Below, in pieces: positions 35,907-42,489 of a stretch of DNA of 42,489 bases; the first letter of the stretch is position 1, and each line of letters begins with the position of its first letter. The notes beneath the pieces are model-generated. The model made no database searches, was not told where the DNA came from, and saw only the letters and a program-made list of their open reading frames with translations. Both the position numbers and the translations under genes were made by a program. This stretch comes from Bacteroidales bacterium (GTDB lineage: Bacteria; Bacteroidota; Bacteroidia; Bacteroidales; UBA932): positions 1-42,489 of the forward strand of contig JAKSKO010000014.1 in NCBI GenBank assembly GCA_024401715.1, read 5' to 3'.

Positions 35907-37867
35907 AGGTCTACTCGTTTGATGTTCTGTATGCCCTTGATTTCTTTCAAGAGCAGGATAAGGGCTTCAAGGGTGTCTGTGTCGTGCACCCATATGTCCA
36001 TGTGGCCTTCAAAGATGCCGTCATTCGTTTCAATGTTGATTGCCTTGAAGCTTATTTTGTTCTCCTGGGACAGTTTGCTGCTGATTTCATGCATGAGGCC
36101 CATCCTGTCCAGTCCATCCATCATAAGGCGCACCGGGAATGCGGCATATGTGTCCACTATCCATTTCGGGGTAACAAGTTTGTCTCCGAACTTGCTGGCA
36201 AGGGAATCTGCCACATGGCAGGTTTTCTTGTGAATCTCCACGCTGCCGTCATCCTGGATGAAACCCACAACCTGGTCTCCGGGAATAGGATTGCAACACG
36301 AGGCAATCCTGTATTTGCTGTTATCCTGGACTAGAACACGTCCGCTGTCCTTCAGTCCCAGGGCCTGCTTCACCTGGTATATTGCCTGGGGAGTCTTCAG
36401 AAAATGCAGCCATTCGCTTTTCGGGCTTTCCTTCTGTGAGGTTACAATCTCCACCTGGTCTCCGCTCTTCAGAACATATGAAAGGGGAGAGAGCTTGTAG
36501 TTTATCTTGGCCGCAATTGCATGGTCTCCGGTTTCCTTGCCCTGCATATAGCCGAAATCCAGGGCTGTGGAACCCTGTTGGATAGGAAACTGCACCCCTT
36601 TGTTGTCAAAAACGAAAATCTCCGTTTCAGTGAGGTCGTTGTGTATCCTGTCCAGCATCTCCACGCTGTCCAGATCCGGATTGTCCAGAATCTCCTTGAT
36701 TCGTGCTATCCACTTGTCCGTCTGGCTTTCTTCCACCTGAGGCATGTTGCGCTTGTAGCTCCAATGCGCTGCAATGCCCTTTTCGGCGATATCATCCATT
36801 CGCTTTGTGCGTATCTGCACCTCTACGTTGTTCTTTTCCTTGGTTACGACGGTAAGGTGAAGAGCCTCGTAGCCATTGGACTTCGGATGCATAAGCCAGT
36901 CCCTTACCCTCTCCGGCCTGTAGTCATATATGGCCGTAACCATGGCAAAGATTCGGAAGCACTCGTTTCTTTCATGCAGGATATCGTCCACTTCGGGCTG
37001 GAAAATGATACGTACGGCGTACAGGTCGCTTATCTGGTCGAAGGTCACATGTTTGGTGTTTATCTTGTGCCAGATGGAGTACGGTGTCTTCACCCTGGTT
37101 TTTATCCTGTATTTTATGCCGGCCTCGTCCAGGGACTTCCTAATCGGAACAAGGAAATCCTTTATCATCTGTTCGCGGTCGAAACTGTGGTCGTTTATCA
37201 TGCCCACAATGTGCTTGTAGGCATCGGGCTCCTTGTATTTCAGCCAGATATTCTCCATCTCGGACTTTATCGTGTAAAGGCCAAGCTTGTGCGCCAGAGG
37301 AATAAAGACATACATGGTTTCGGACAATATCTTCTCCCTCTTGTATTCTGGCATGAAATCTATGGTACGGCAGTTGTGCAGACGGTCCGCCATCTTTATC
37401 AGCACCACGCGCACGTCGTCGTTCAGGGTAAGGAGTATCCTCTTGAAGTTCTCCGCCTGCAGGCTTTGTGTCTCCTTTTTGTTGTCCTCTATGTCCAGAA
37501 CGGTCTTTATCTTCGTAAGGCCGTCCACAAGGCTGGCAATCTTCTCTCCGAAAAGGTTCTGGATGTCCTGCACCTTGTATGAGGTATCTTCCACAACGTC
37601 GTGCAGCAGTGCGGCGCAGATGCTCTTGTGGCCCAGGCCTATGTCGTCCACAACAATGCGTGCAACCGATATGGGATGCAGTATGTATGGCTCTCCGCTG
37701 CGGCGCCTCACTCCGTTGTGGGCCGAGTTCGCAAATTCGAAGGCCTTGTGCACCAGATCCAGCTGGGCCTGGTCCGTGCAGCGCTTTTCGGCCGATGCCC
37801 TAAGCGCCTCATAGTCCCTGCGGATAATCTCCAGATCCTGTTCAGTGAAATCAGATTGCGGATTCAT
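35903..37867 (-). CDS. rel: RelA/SpoT-family (p)ppGpp synthetase/hydrolase lacking most of the helical domain
   Basis: The 654-residue protein makes and degrades (p)ppGpp. The HD hydrolase domain (about 40-200) has HDVVEDT with H89 and D90. The synthetase domain (about 240-370) has RVKTPYSIWHKI, ISDLYAVRIIF and NGYEALHLTVV. A TGS domain (about 400-465, FVFDNKGVQFPIQQGSTALD) follows, then the conserved-cysteine region IASCCNPIPGD and the ACT domain at the end. Relatives in Bacteroidales are around 735 residues; the alpha-helical domain that normally sits between TGS and the cysteine region is cut down to about 30 residues here (about 480-515). ATGA overlap with the lipoprotein gene and 17-base overlap with the yihY-type gene place it mid-operon. 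Confidence 0.94.
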   Translation of the reverse strand: MNPQSDFTEQDLEIIRRDYEALRASAEKRCTDQAQLDLVHKAFEFANSAHNGVRRRSGEPYILHPISVARIVVDDIGLGHKSICAALLHDVVEDTSYKVQDIQNLFGEKIASLVDGLTKIKTVLDIEDNKKETQSLQAENFKRILLTLNDDVRVVLIKMADRLHNCRTIDFMPEYKREKILSETMYVFIPLAHKLGLYTIKSEMENIWLKYKEPDAYKHIVGMINDHSFDREQMIKDFLVPIRKSLDEAGIKYRIKTRVKTPYSIWHKINTKHVTFDQISDLYAVRIIFQPEVDDILHERNECFRIFAMVTAIYDYRPERVRDWLMHPKSNGYEALHLTVVTKEKNNVEVQIRTKRMDDIAEKGIAAHWSYKRNMPQVEESQTDKWIARIKEILDNPDLDSVEMLDRIHNDLTETEIFVFDNKGVQFPIQQGSTALDFGYMQGKETGDHAIAAKINYKLSPLSYVLKSGDQVEIVTSQKESPKSEWLHFLKTPQAIYQVKQALGLKDSGRVLVQDNSKYRIASCCNPIPGDQVVGFIQDDGSVEIHKKTCHVADSLASKFGDKLVTPKWIVDTYAAFPVRLMMDGLDRMGLMHEISSKLSQENKISFKAINIETNDGIFEGHMDIWVHDTDTLEALILLLKEIKGIQNIKRVDL

Positions 37868-38756
37868 TCGCCACCTCCTCTATATAGCTTCTGACATTCT
37901 GGAAGGCATAGGAAAACTCCGCCCCCATAAGAATCACATACCAGCTGAAGTTCAGCCAGAACATGAAGAACGGGATGGCTGCGATGGCGCCGTATATGCC
38001 GCTTAGCCTGGAAAGAAAAATCTGGCTGCCCACATACACCGCCTGGATAAGCGTGAAAGCGATTCCGCTGAAAATAGCCGCCCTGAATGCGTACTTGTAT
38101 TTAACCTGTGTATTCGGAATGAATTTGTACATTGCAGAGAAGGTGAGCACCGATAGCGTAAACAGCAGCAGCCACCTTATCCAGCCTATCTTCAGAACGC
38201 CGGTAAGAAGGATTGCGCTGCCGTAAAGCATAAGCATGAGGAAAGGCGCAATAAGCACAATCGTTACATCCCTCCAAAAGCGTGTTGCGAAACTCCTGCT
38301 TTCCTTCACCATCCACACATTGTTGAACACCTTTTCCACATTCAGCATCATCCATATCACCAGCCACACGAAAAATACGGCACTGATGAATCCAAGTACC
38401 GATGAGGACGCTTTCATCAGCATATTGTCCGCATAGGTCATCAGATAGTCCGTGATTTCCGGATTGTTTGGGAAATTGTCTGCAAGAAGGGCCCGCAGAT
38501 ACTGTGAGATGCCCAGACCGTTTGTAAGCGCAAGGGCAACCGCAAGAAAAGGCACAACCGCCATGGTGCAGAAGAAGCTTAGTGCAACACTCTGATATCC
38601 TATCTTTTCCGCCGAGAAAGTCCTGTTGGCAAGCACCGCCACCCTTATGCTGTGTACGAAGCGGCGCATTATGCTGCCCAGGCTGTCCTGGTTCAAAGTC
38701 CAGAGGTCCTGTTCAAAGAATTTTTTCGCCTTGTCTAAACTGCTTCTGATGTCCAT
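37851..38756 (-). CDS. YihY/virulence factor BrkB family membrane protein
   Basis: About 301 residues from ATG 38756; a TTG at 38768 is a weaker alternative. Six hydrophobic segments are visible (for example AVVPFLAVALALTNGLG, SSVLGFISAVFFVWLVIWMM, VTIVLIAPFLMLMLYGSAIL and GAIAAIPFFMFWLNFSWYVI). The family was once named ribonuclease BN, but RNase BN activity belongs to another protein; the role of YihY proteins, perhaps transport, remains unclear. RLSGIYGAIAAIPFFMFWLN is the conserved family segment. It lies 20 bases after ligA and overlaps the rel start by 17 bases. Confidence 0.92.
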   Translation of the reverse strand: MDIRSSLDKAKKFFEQDLWTLNQDSLGSIMRRFVHSIRVAVLANRTFSAEKIGYQSVALSFFCTMAVVPFLAVALALTNGLGISQYLRALLADNFPNNPEITDYLMTYADNMLMKASSSVLGFISAVFFVWLVIWMMLNVEKVFNNVWMVKESRSFATRFWRDVTIVLIAPFLMLMLYGSAILLTGVLKIGWIRWLLLFTLSVLTFSAMYKFIPNTQVKYKYAFRAAIFSGIAFTLIQAVYVGSQIFLSRLSGIYGAIAAIPFFMFWLNFSWYVILMGAEFSYAFQNVRSYIEEVANESAI

Positions 38757-38776
38757 AAACCGATGCAATGTCCAAA

Positions 38777-40843
38777 TCAGAACAAAGTTAATTCTTTTTC
38801 TTCGATTACAACCGATTTTTCACCCACAATTTCATAGAAATTGGCCTCATTTATGATTGCCACTCCCAGTTCCTGCGCTTTTTTGATTTTTTCAGGCCCG
38901 GGTTTCTCTCCGGCAAGCAGATAAAGGGTCTTTGCACTTACGCTTCCGGATGCCTTTCCTCCATGCGCCTCTATAAGCTCTTTCATCTGATCCCTGCTTA
39001 TGCTGTATGTGCCGGTAATCACCACGCTGCCGCCATTCAAGACATTGTCTTTCGGTCCTTCGGCAACCATGCTGAACTGCAGTCCGGCCTCTTTCAGGCG
39101 CTGGATGTTATCCTGGTTCACAGGACTGGCAAAGTATTTCAGAATGCTGTCCGCAATTATCTCTCCTATGTCTCCCACAGCCATAAGCTCTTCCTTGCCG
39201 GCCGATGAGAGGGCGTCTATGCTGCCGAAGTGGCGTGCCAGGCTCTTTGCCGTGGTTTCACCCACATTGCGTATGCCGATGGCGAAGAGAACATGTTCGA
39301 AGCCAGTCTTTCGGCTTTTCTGCAGGCTATCCAGGAATCTCTGGCAGGATTTTTCCTTCCAGCCCTCAAGCCTGTAGAGGTCTGCAAAGGACAGTTTGTA
39401 GAAATCGGCCGAAACTTTCACCAGGCCCAGTTCGTAAAGCTGTGCAACGGTGGCATCGCCCGCAAGCACGTTCATGGCCTTTCGGCCCAGGAAATGCACC
39501 AGACCTTCCTTAACCTGGGTAGGGCAGCCCCACTGGTTGGGGCAGAACCATTTGGTTTCACCCTCGGCCCTCACAAGAGGGGTTCCGCAGTCCGGGCAGT
39601 TGCTTGGGAACTGAGGTTTTTGGGCAATCAGAGGCCTCTTGGACAGTTCCACAGCGGTAATTTTCGGGATAATTTCTCCGCCCTTTTCCACATAAACCCA
39701 GTCTCCAACGCGTATGTCCAGCTGCTCCATCCATTCCGCATTGTTCAGGGTGGCGCGCTTCACGGTGGTGCCACTAAGCGGAACCGGCTGCAGGTTGGCT
39801 ACAGGGGTTACTGCGCCAGTTCTCCCCACCTGGTAGTCTATGCTTCGCACTTCCGTGAGAGCCTGCTCTGCCTTGAACTTGTAAGCCACGGCCCAGCGGG
39901 GGAATTTACTGGTGAATCCAAGGTGTTTCTGAATATCCAGCTCGTTTATCTTTATAACTGCGCCATCTGTTGCAAATGGAAGCAGCTTACGTTCTGTATC
40001 CCAATAGTTTATATAATCCTCAATTTCTTTAAGTGAATAGCATATCCTGCTTTTTTCGCTAACCGGCAATCCCCAGCTTTTCGCCGCCTTCAGGGCCTGG
40101 GCATGAGTCTCGAAAGGAAGCTCATCGGCCAGCATGTGATACAGGGTGCATTCAAGGCCGCGCCTTCCAACTTCGGCGCTGTCCAGGAGCTTCAATGAGC
40201 CCGATGCTGCGTTCCTGGGGTTTGCAAAAGGAACTTCTCCAGCATCTTCGCGTTCCTTGCACAGTGCATCGAAAGCCTTATATGGCATATATATCTCTCC
40301 GCGGATTTCAAAGCTGGCCGGCCATCCTTCGCCCGACAGCTTCTGCGGTATGGATTTTATCTTCCTTACGTTGTTCAGCACATCATCGCCTATGGTGCCG
40401 TCGCCCCTGGTGAGGGCCCTTGTGAGTATGCCGTTTTCGTAGGTGAGACAGATGGCTGTGCCGTCGAACTTCAGCTCGCAACTGAAGGAAAACTCATCCT
40501 CAATGCCCTTGGAGGCCCTTTCCACGAATTCCTTCACCTCCTGCATGCTGTAGGTGTTGCCAAGGCTTAGCATCGGATAGCGGTGGGGGAGATGTGCGAA
40601 TTCCCTGGAAACGCCGCTTTCCCCGCCATCGGCCTGGACTTCAATGTCCGAACCCACGCGCTGCGTTGGCGAATCGGCCGTAACGAGCTCCGGATGCTCC
40701 TTTTCCAGGGCGATGAGCTCGTTCATGAGCATGTCGTAATCATAGTCGCTTATGCTTGGCGCATTGTCCACATAATAGCGTCTGTTGTGCTCTGAAAGCT
40801 CCCTGCGGAGCTGCTGTATCCTGTCTTTGTAATCAGTCCCCAT
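38777..40843 (-). CDS. ligA: NAD-dependent DNA ligase
   Basis: The 688-residue enzyme seals nicks in replication and repair, using NAD. The Ia domain starts RIQQLRRELSEHNRRYYVDN. The adenylated lysine is K125 in CELKFDGTAICLTYENG, followed by TRGDGTIGDDV and the oligomer-binding-fold segment with VYVEKGGEIIPKI. The C4 zinc finger is CPDCGTPLVRA then WFCPNQWGCPTQ. A helix-hairpin-helix region and a BRCT domain (VVITGTYSISRDQMKELIE) end the protein. All domains are present. It is first of the run ligA, yihY, rel, lipoprotein, barrel, ispG. Confidence 0.98.
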   Translation of the reverse strand: MGTDYKDRIQQLRRELSEHNRRYYVDNAPSISDYDYDMLMNELIALEKEHPELVTADSPTQRVGSDIEVQADGGESGVSREFAHLPHRYPMLSLGNTYSMQEVKEFVERASKGIEDEFSFSCELKFDGTAICLTYENGILTRALTRGDGTIGDDVLNNVRKIKSIPQKLSGEGWPASFEIRGEIYMPYKAFDALCKEREDAGEVPFANPRNAASGSLKLLDSAEVGRRGLECTLYHMLADELPFETHAQALKAAKSWGLPVSEKSRICYSLKEIEDYINYWDTERKLLPFATDGAVIKINELDIQKHLGFTSKFPRWAVAYKFKAEQALTEVRSIDYQVGRTGAVTPVANLQPVPLSGTTVKRATLNNAEWMEQLDIRVGDWVYVEKGGEIIPKITAVELSKRPLIAQKPQFPSNCPDCGTPLVRAEGETKWFCPNQWGCPTQVKEGLVHFLGRKAMNVLAGDATVAQLYELGLVKVSADFYKLSFADLYRLEGWKEKSCQRFLDSLQKSRKTGFEHVLFAIGIRNVGETTAKSLARHFGSIDALSSAGKEELMAVGDIGEIIADSILKYFASPVNQDNIQRLKEAGLQFSMVAEGPKDNVLNGGSVVITGTYSISRDQMKELIEAHGGKASGSVSAKTLYLLAGEKPGPEKIKKAQELGVAIINEANFYEIVGEKSVVIEEKELTLF

Positions 40844-40851
40844 AATTGATA

Positions 40852-40859
40852 CAAAAATA
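40852..40859 (-). promoter_or_regulatory. Possible -7 box for ligA
   Basis: Minus-strand TATTTTTG matches TAnnTTTG but lies only 8 bases before the ligA ATG, implying a leaderless or nearly leaderless message. No -33 box. Confidence 0.25.
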
Positions 40860-40882
40860 CGGAAAAATTCCTTTAAATATAT

Positions 40883-40890
40883 TATATTTG
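40883..40890 (+). promoter_or_regulatory. -7 box for the phosphofructokinase gene
   Basis: TATATTTG matches TAnnTTTG, giving a leader of about 40 bases that is A-rich (A-runs just before ATG 40938). A-rich leaders favour translation in Bacteroidota, which use few Shine-Dalgarno sites. No -33 TTTG. Confidence 0.5.
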
Positions 40891-40937
40891 TAGGTCAAAA
40901 AAATGACAGAAATTAAAAATTCAAATACCATAAAAAA

Positions 40938-42173
40938 ATGAAAGATTCAATCATTATTCTTTGTGGTGGCGGTCCAGCCCCAGGAATGAACTCAGTTTCA
41001 ATGAGCGTAGCCAAGACTTTCCTTGCCAAAGGCTACAGAGTTATCGGCCTTCACGGCGGTTATTCAGGTCTTTTCTCAAAGACACCTCGTACAGAAGATA
41101 TCGATTTCTTCAAGGCAGACCGTTTCTGGAATCGCGGCGGTTCATATCTTGAGATGAGCCGTTTCAAACCAACCGACAAAGACTTCGAGGAGAACTTCAA
41201 CCTGGAGCTCTTCAAGGAGAACAACATCAAACTTCTTGTAACCATCGGTGGTGACGATACAGCTTCTACAGCAAACCGCATCTCAAAATTCCTTGCTGCA
41301 AAGAACTATCCTATCGCAAATATCCATTGCCCTAAGACTATCGACAACGACCTTCCATTGCCAAACAACGCCCCTACTTTCGGCTACAACTCTGCAAAGA
41401 ACGAGGGCGCACACCTTGCACGCACCATCTATGAGGATGCACGCACTTCAGGCAACTGGCTCATCATCAGCGCAATGGGACGTACATGCGGCTCTCTTGC
41501 CCTGGGTATCGGCGAGGCAACTCACTGTCCAATGACCATCATTCCGGAGATGTTCAACAAAACTCCTATGACCCTGGACACCATCATCAAACTCTCTATC
41601 TCTGCAATTCTCAAACGCAAGGTGCTTGGCATCAACTACGGTACCATCGTTGCGGCAGAGGGTCTGTTCCACAATGAGGGCGTTGCCAAAGAGGCCGAGG
41701 CAGCCGGCATCCACTTCTCATATGACGATCATGGTCATCCGGAGCTTGGCAAAATCTCAAAGGCAGTTCTTTTCAACGACCTTCTGGAGAAGAAGTTCAA
41801 AGAACTTGGCCTCAAGGTTAAGAGCCGTCCAGTAGAGATTGGTTATGACGTACGCTGCCAGGATCCTGTGGCTTACGACCTCACATACTGTACAGAGCTT
41901 GCAATGGGTGTATACCAGCTGTTCAGCGAGGGCAAGACAGGCTGTATGGTTTACGTGGATGCATACGGCAACGTTTCTCCTCTCTACCTTGCAGATCTTC
42001 AGGACCCTACCACAGGCAAGATTCCTCCACGCGTAGTGGACATCAACTGCGGTACCTGCCAGAACTACTACAACTTCATCGCAAACTACATCACTCCGGA
42101 GGATTACGAGGCTGCAAAACAGTTCGTTCCTAATCCTGAGGAGTACGACTTCAAGAAAATCCTTAACTGGTAA
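40938..42173 (+). CDS. pfp: Pyrophosphate-dependent phosphofructokinase
   Basis: The 411-residue glycolytic enzyme phosphorylates fructose 6-phosphate. IILCGGGPAPGMNSVSMSV is the N-terminal nucleotide/phosphate loop. GGDDT (104-108), with aspartate at 107 in place of the glycine of ATP-using enzymes, and PKTIDND (132-138), with lysine 133, are the residues that mark pyrophosphate use. SAMGRTCGSLALGIG binds the sugar phosphate. The reaction is reversible, so it may also serve gluconeogenesis. Codons are more uniform than in its neighbours (many CTT, GCA, AAC, ATC), as expected for an abundant protein. A GH13-like gene starts 3 bases after the stop. Confidence 0.94.
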   Translation: MKDSIIILCGGGPAPGMNSVSMSVAKTFLAKGYRVIGLHGGYSGLFSKTPRTEDIDFFKADRFWNRGGSYLEMSRFKPTDKDFEENFNLELFKENNIKLLVTIGGDDTASTANRISKFLAAKNYPIANIHCPKTIDNDLPLPNNAPTFGYNSAKNEGAHLARTIYEDARTSGNWLIISAMGRTCGSLALGIGEATHCPMTIIPEMFNKTPMTLDTIIKLSISAILKRKVLGINYGTIVAAEGLFHNEGVAKEAEAAGIHFSYDDHGHPELGKISKAVLFNDLLEKKFKELGLKVKSRPVEIGYDVRCQDPVAYDLTYCTELAMGVYQLFSEGKTGCMVYVDAYGNVSPLYLADLQDPTTGKIPPRVVDINCGTCQNYYNFIANYITPEDYEAAKQFVPNPEEYDFKKILNW

Positions 42174-42176
42174 TAA

Positions 42177-42489
42177 GTGAAGCCTATCATTTATCAGGTG
42201 GTCCCACGCTACTGGGGCCCTTATAAATCGCAGAATGTTCGCAACGGATCTCTGGAAGAGAATGGTTGCGGGCATTTTGCCGATTTTGATGATGCATCCC
42301 TGGACTATATAAAAGACCTCGGATGCAACTATGTATGGTATACAGGTATAATCAGGCATTCCACAGCCTGCACCACTAACGGCTGCCACCCTTCACACCC
42401 ATCTTTCCTGAAGGGTGCCGCGGGCTCTCCCTATGCAATCCAGGACTATTATGGTGTGAATCAAGATCTGGCACTGGATGCACCGCGCC
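42177..42489 (+). CDS. GH13-like (alpha-amylase family) glycosidase, N-terminal part, GTG start
   Basis: Only 104 codons lie in the window. Starting at GTG 42177, the text KPIIYQVVPRYWGPYKSQN, HFADFDDASLDYIKDLGCNY and VWYTGIIRHS follows the first strands and helices of alpha-amylase barrels, where a YQV(F/L)PR segment is followed by a linear approach to the first barrel strand. YAIQDYYGVNQDLA corresponds to the conserved Y-x-D-Y-x-x-V-x region before the first catalytic motif. Catalytic residues are beyond the edge. No signal peptide is present, suggesting a cytoplasmic enzyme acting on glycogen or imported maltodextrins, which fits its position right after a glycolytic gene. Confidence 0.78.
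   Translation, partial: MKPIIYQVVPRYWGPYKSQNVRNGSLEENGCGHFADFDDASLDYIKDLGCNYVWYTGIIRHSTACTTNGCHPSHPSFLKGAAGSPYAIQDYYGVNQDLALDAPR

Noticed and set aside
34527-36233. A 568-codon open frame on the plus strand across the lipoprotein and rel genes
   Set aside because: It runs antisense to two recognised genes, and its translation is rich in H, C and R with no domain pattern; it reflects codon bias of the real strand.

Overview
The window looks like chromosomal DNA of a Bacteroidales (Bacteroidota) bacterium. The evidence is a SusC/SusD pair with an adjacent hybrid two-component regulator, a Rho with a long charged insertion, insert-class IspG, a small membrane-type Psd, a PPi-type phosphofructokinase, few Shine-Dalgarno sites, and repeated Bacteroidetes-type -7 boxes (TAnnTTTG), two of them with a TTTG -33 box at the expected spacing. 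No tRNA, rRNA, CRISPR array, insertion sequence or prophage gene was seen. No gene-free stretch exceeds 300 bases.

Layout. (1) 1-7567: the edge of a polysaccharide utilization locus. A SusD lipoprotein gene (cut by the window edge) and a SusC transporter gene lie on the minus strand, and a hybrid two-component sensor/regulator diverges from them. The SusC gene has a one-base deletion early in its reading frame. (2) 7624-16378, plus strand: a SulP anion transporter, then a tight run of YfhO membrane protein, GT2 glycosyltransferase, GT4 glycosyltransferase, an MOP-type flippase broken by one amber codon, and another GT4-like transferase. This looks like a surface-glycan assembly operon. (3) 16318-19592, minus strand: apt, nadD, a GNT-I-like glycosyltransferase and a possible fucosyltransferase-like protein, which meets the plus-strand cluster tail to tail with a 61-bp overlap. 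(4) 19593-19790: a 198-bp spacer unusually rich in inverted and direct repeats. (5) 19791-24355, minus strand: rho and an LptD-like outer-membrane protein.

(6) 24446-27523, plus strand: N-acetylmuramoyl-L-alanine amidase, dnaA, rpe. (7) 27504-28112, minus strand: a short birA-like biotin ligase overlapping the end of rpe. (8) 28160-31945, plus strand: rsfS-ftsH-cdsA-psd, combining ribosome silencing, membrane proteolysis and phospholipid synthesis. (9) 31947-40843, minus strand: ligA, a YihY-type membrane protein, rel, an Ig-like-domain lipoprotein, a beta-barrel protein and ispG, nearly all overlapping or abutting, so probably one transcript. (10) 40938-42489, plus strand: PPi-dependent phosphofructokinase followed by the start of a GH13-like glycosidase.

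Most of the window is ordinary housekeeping and envelope biology, and I see no convincing new multi-gene system. The best leads are the symmetric repeats between rho and apt, a Rel protein that appears to lack its helical domain, an IspG with a shrunken insert, a biotin ligase without its C-terminal domain, two single-lesion broken genes (susC-like and flippase), and a paired GNT-I-like/fucosyltransferase-like module carried with apt and nadD.
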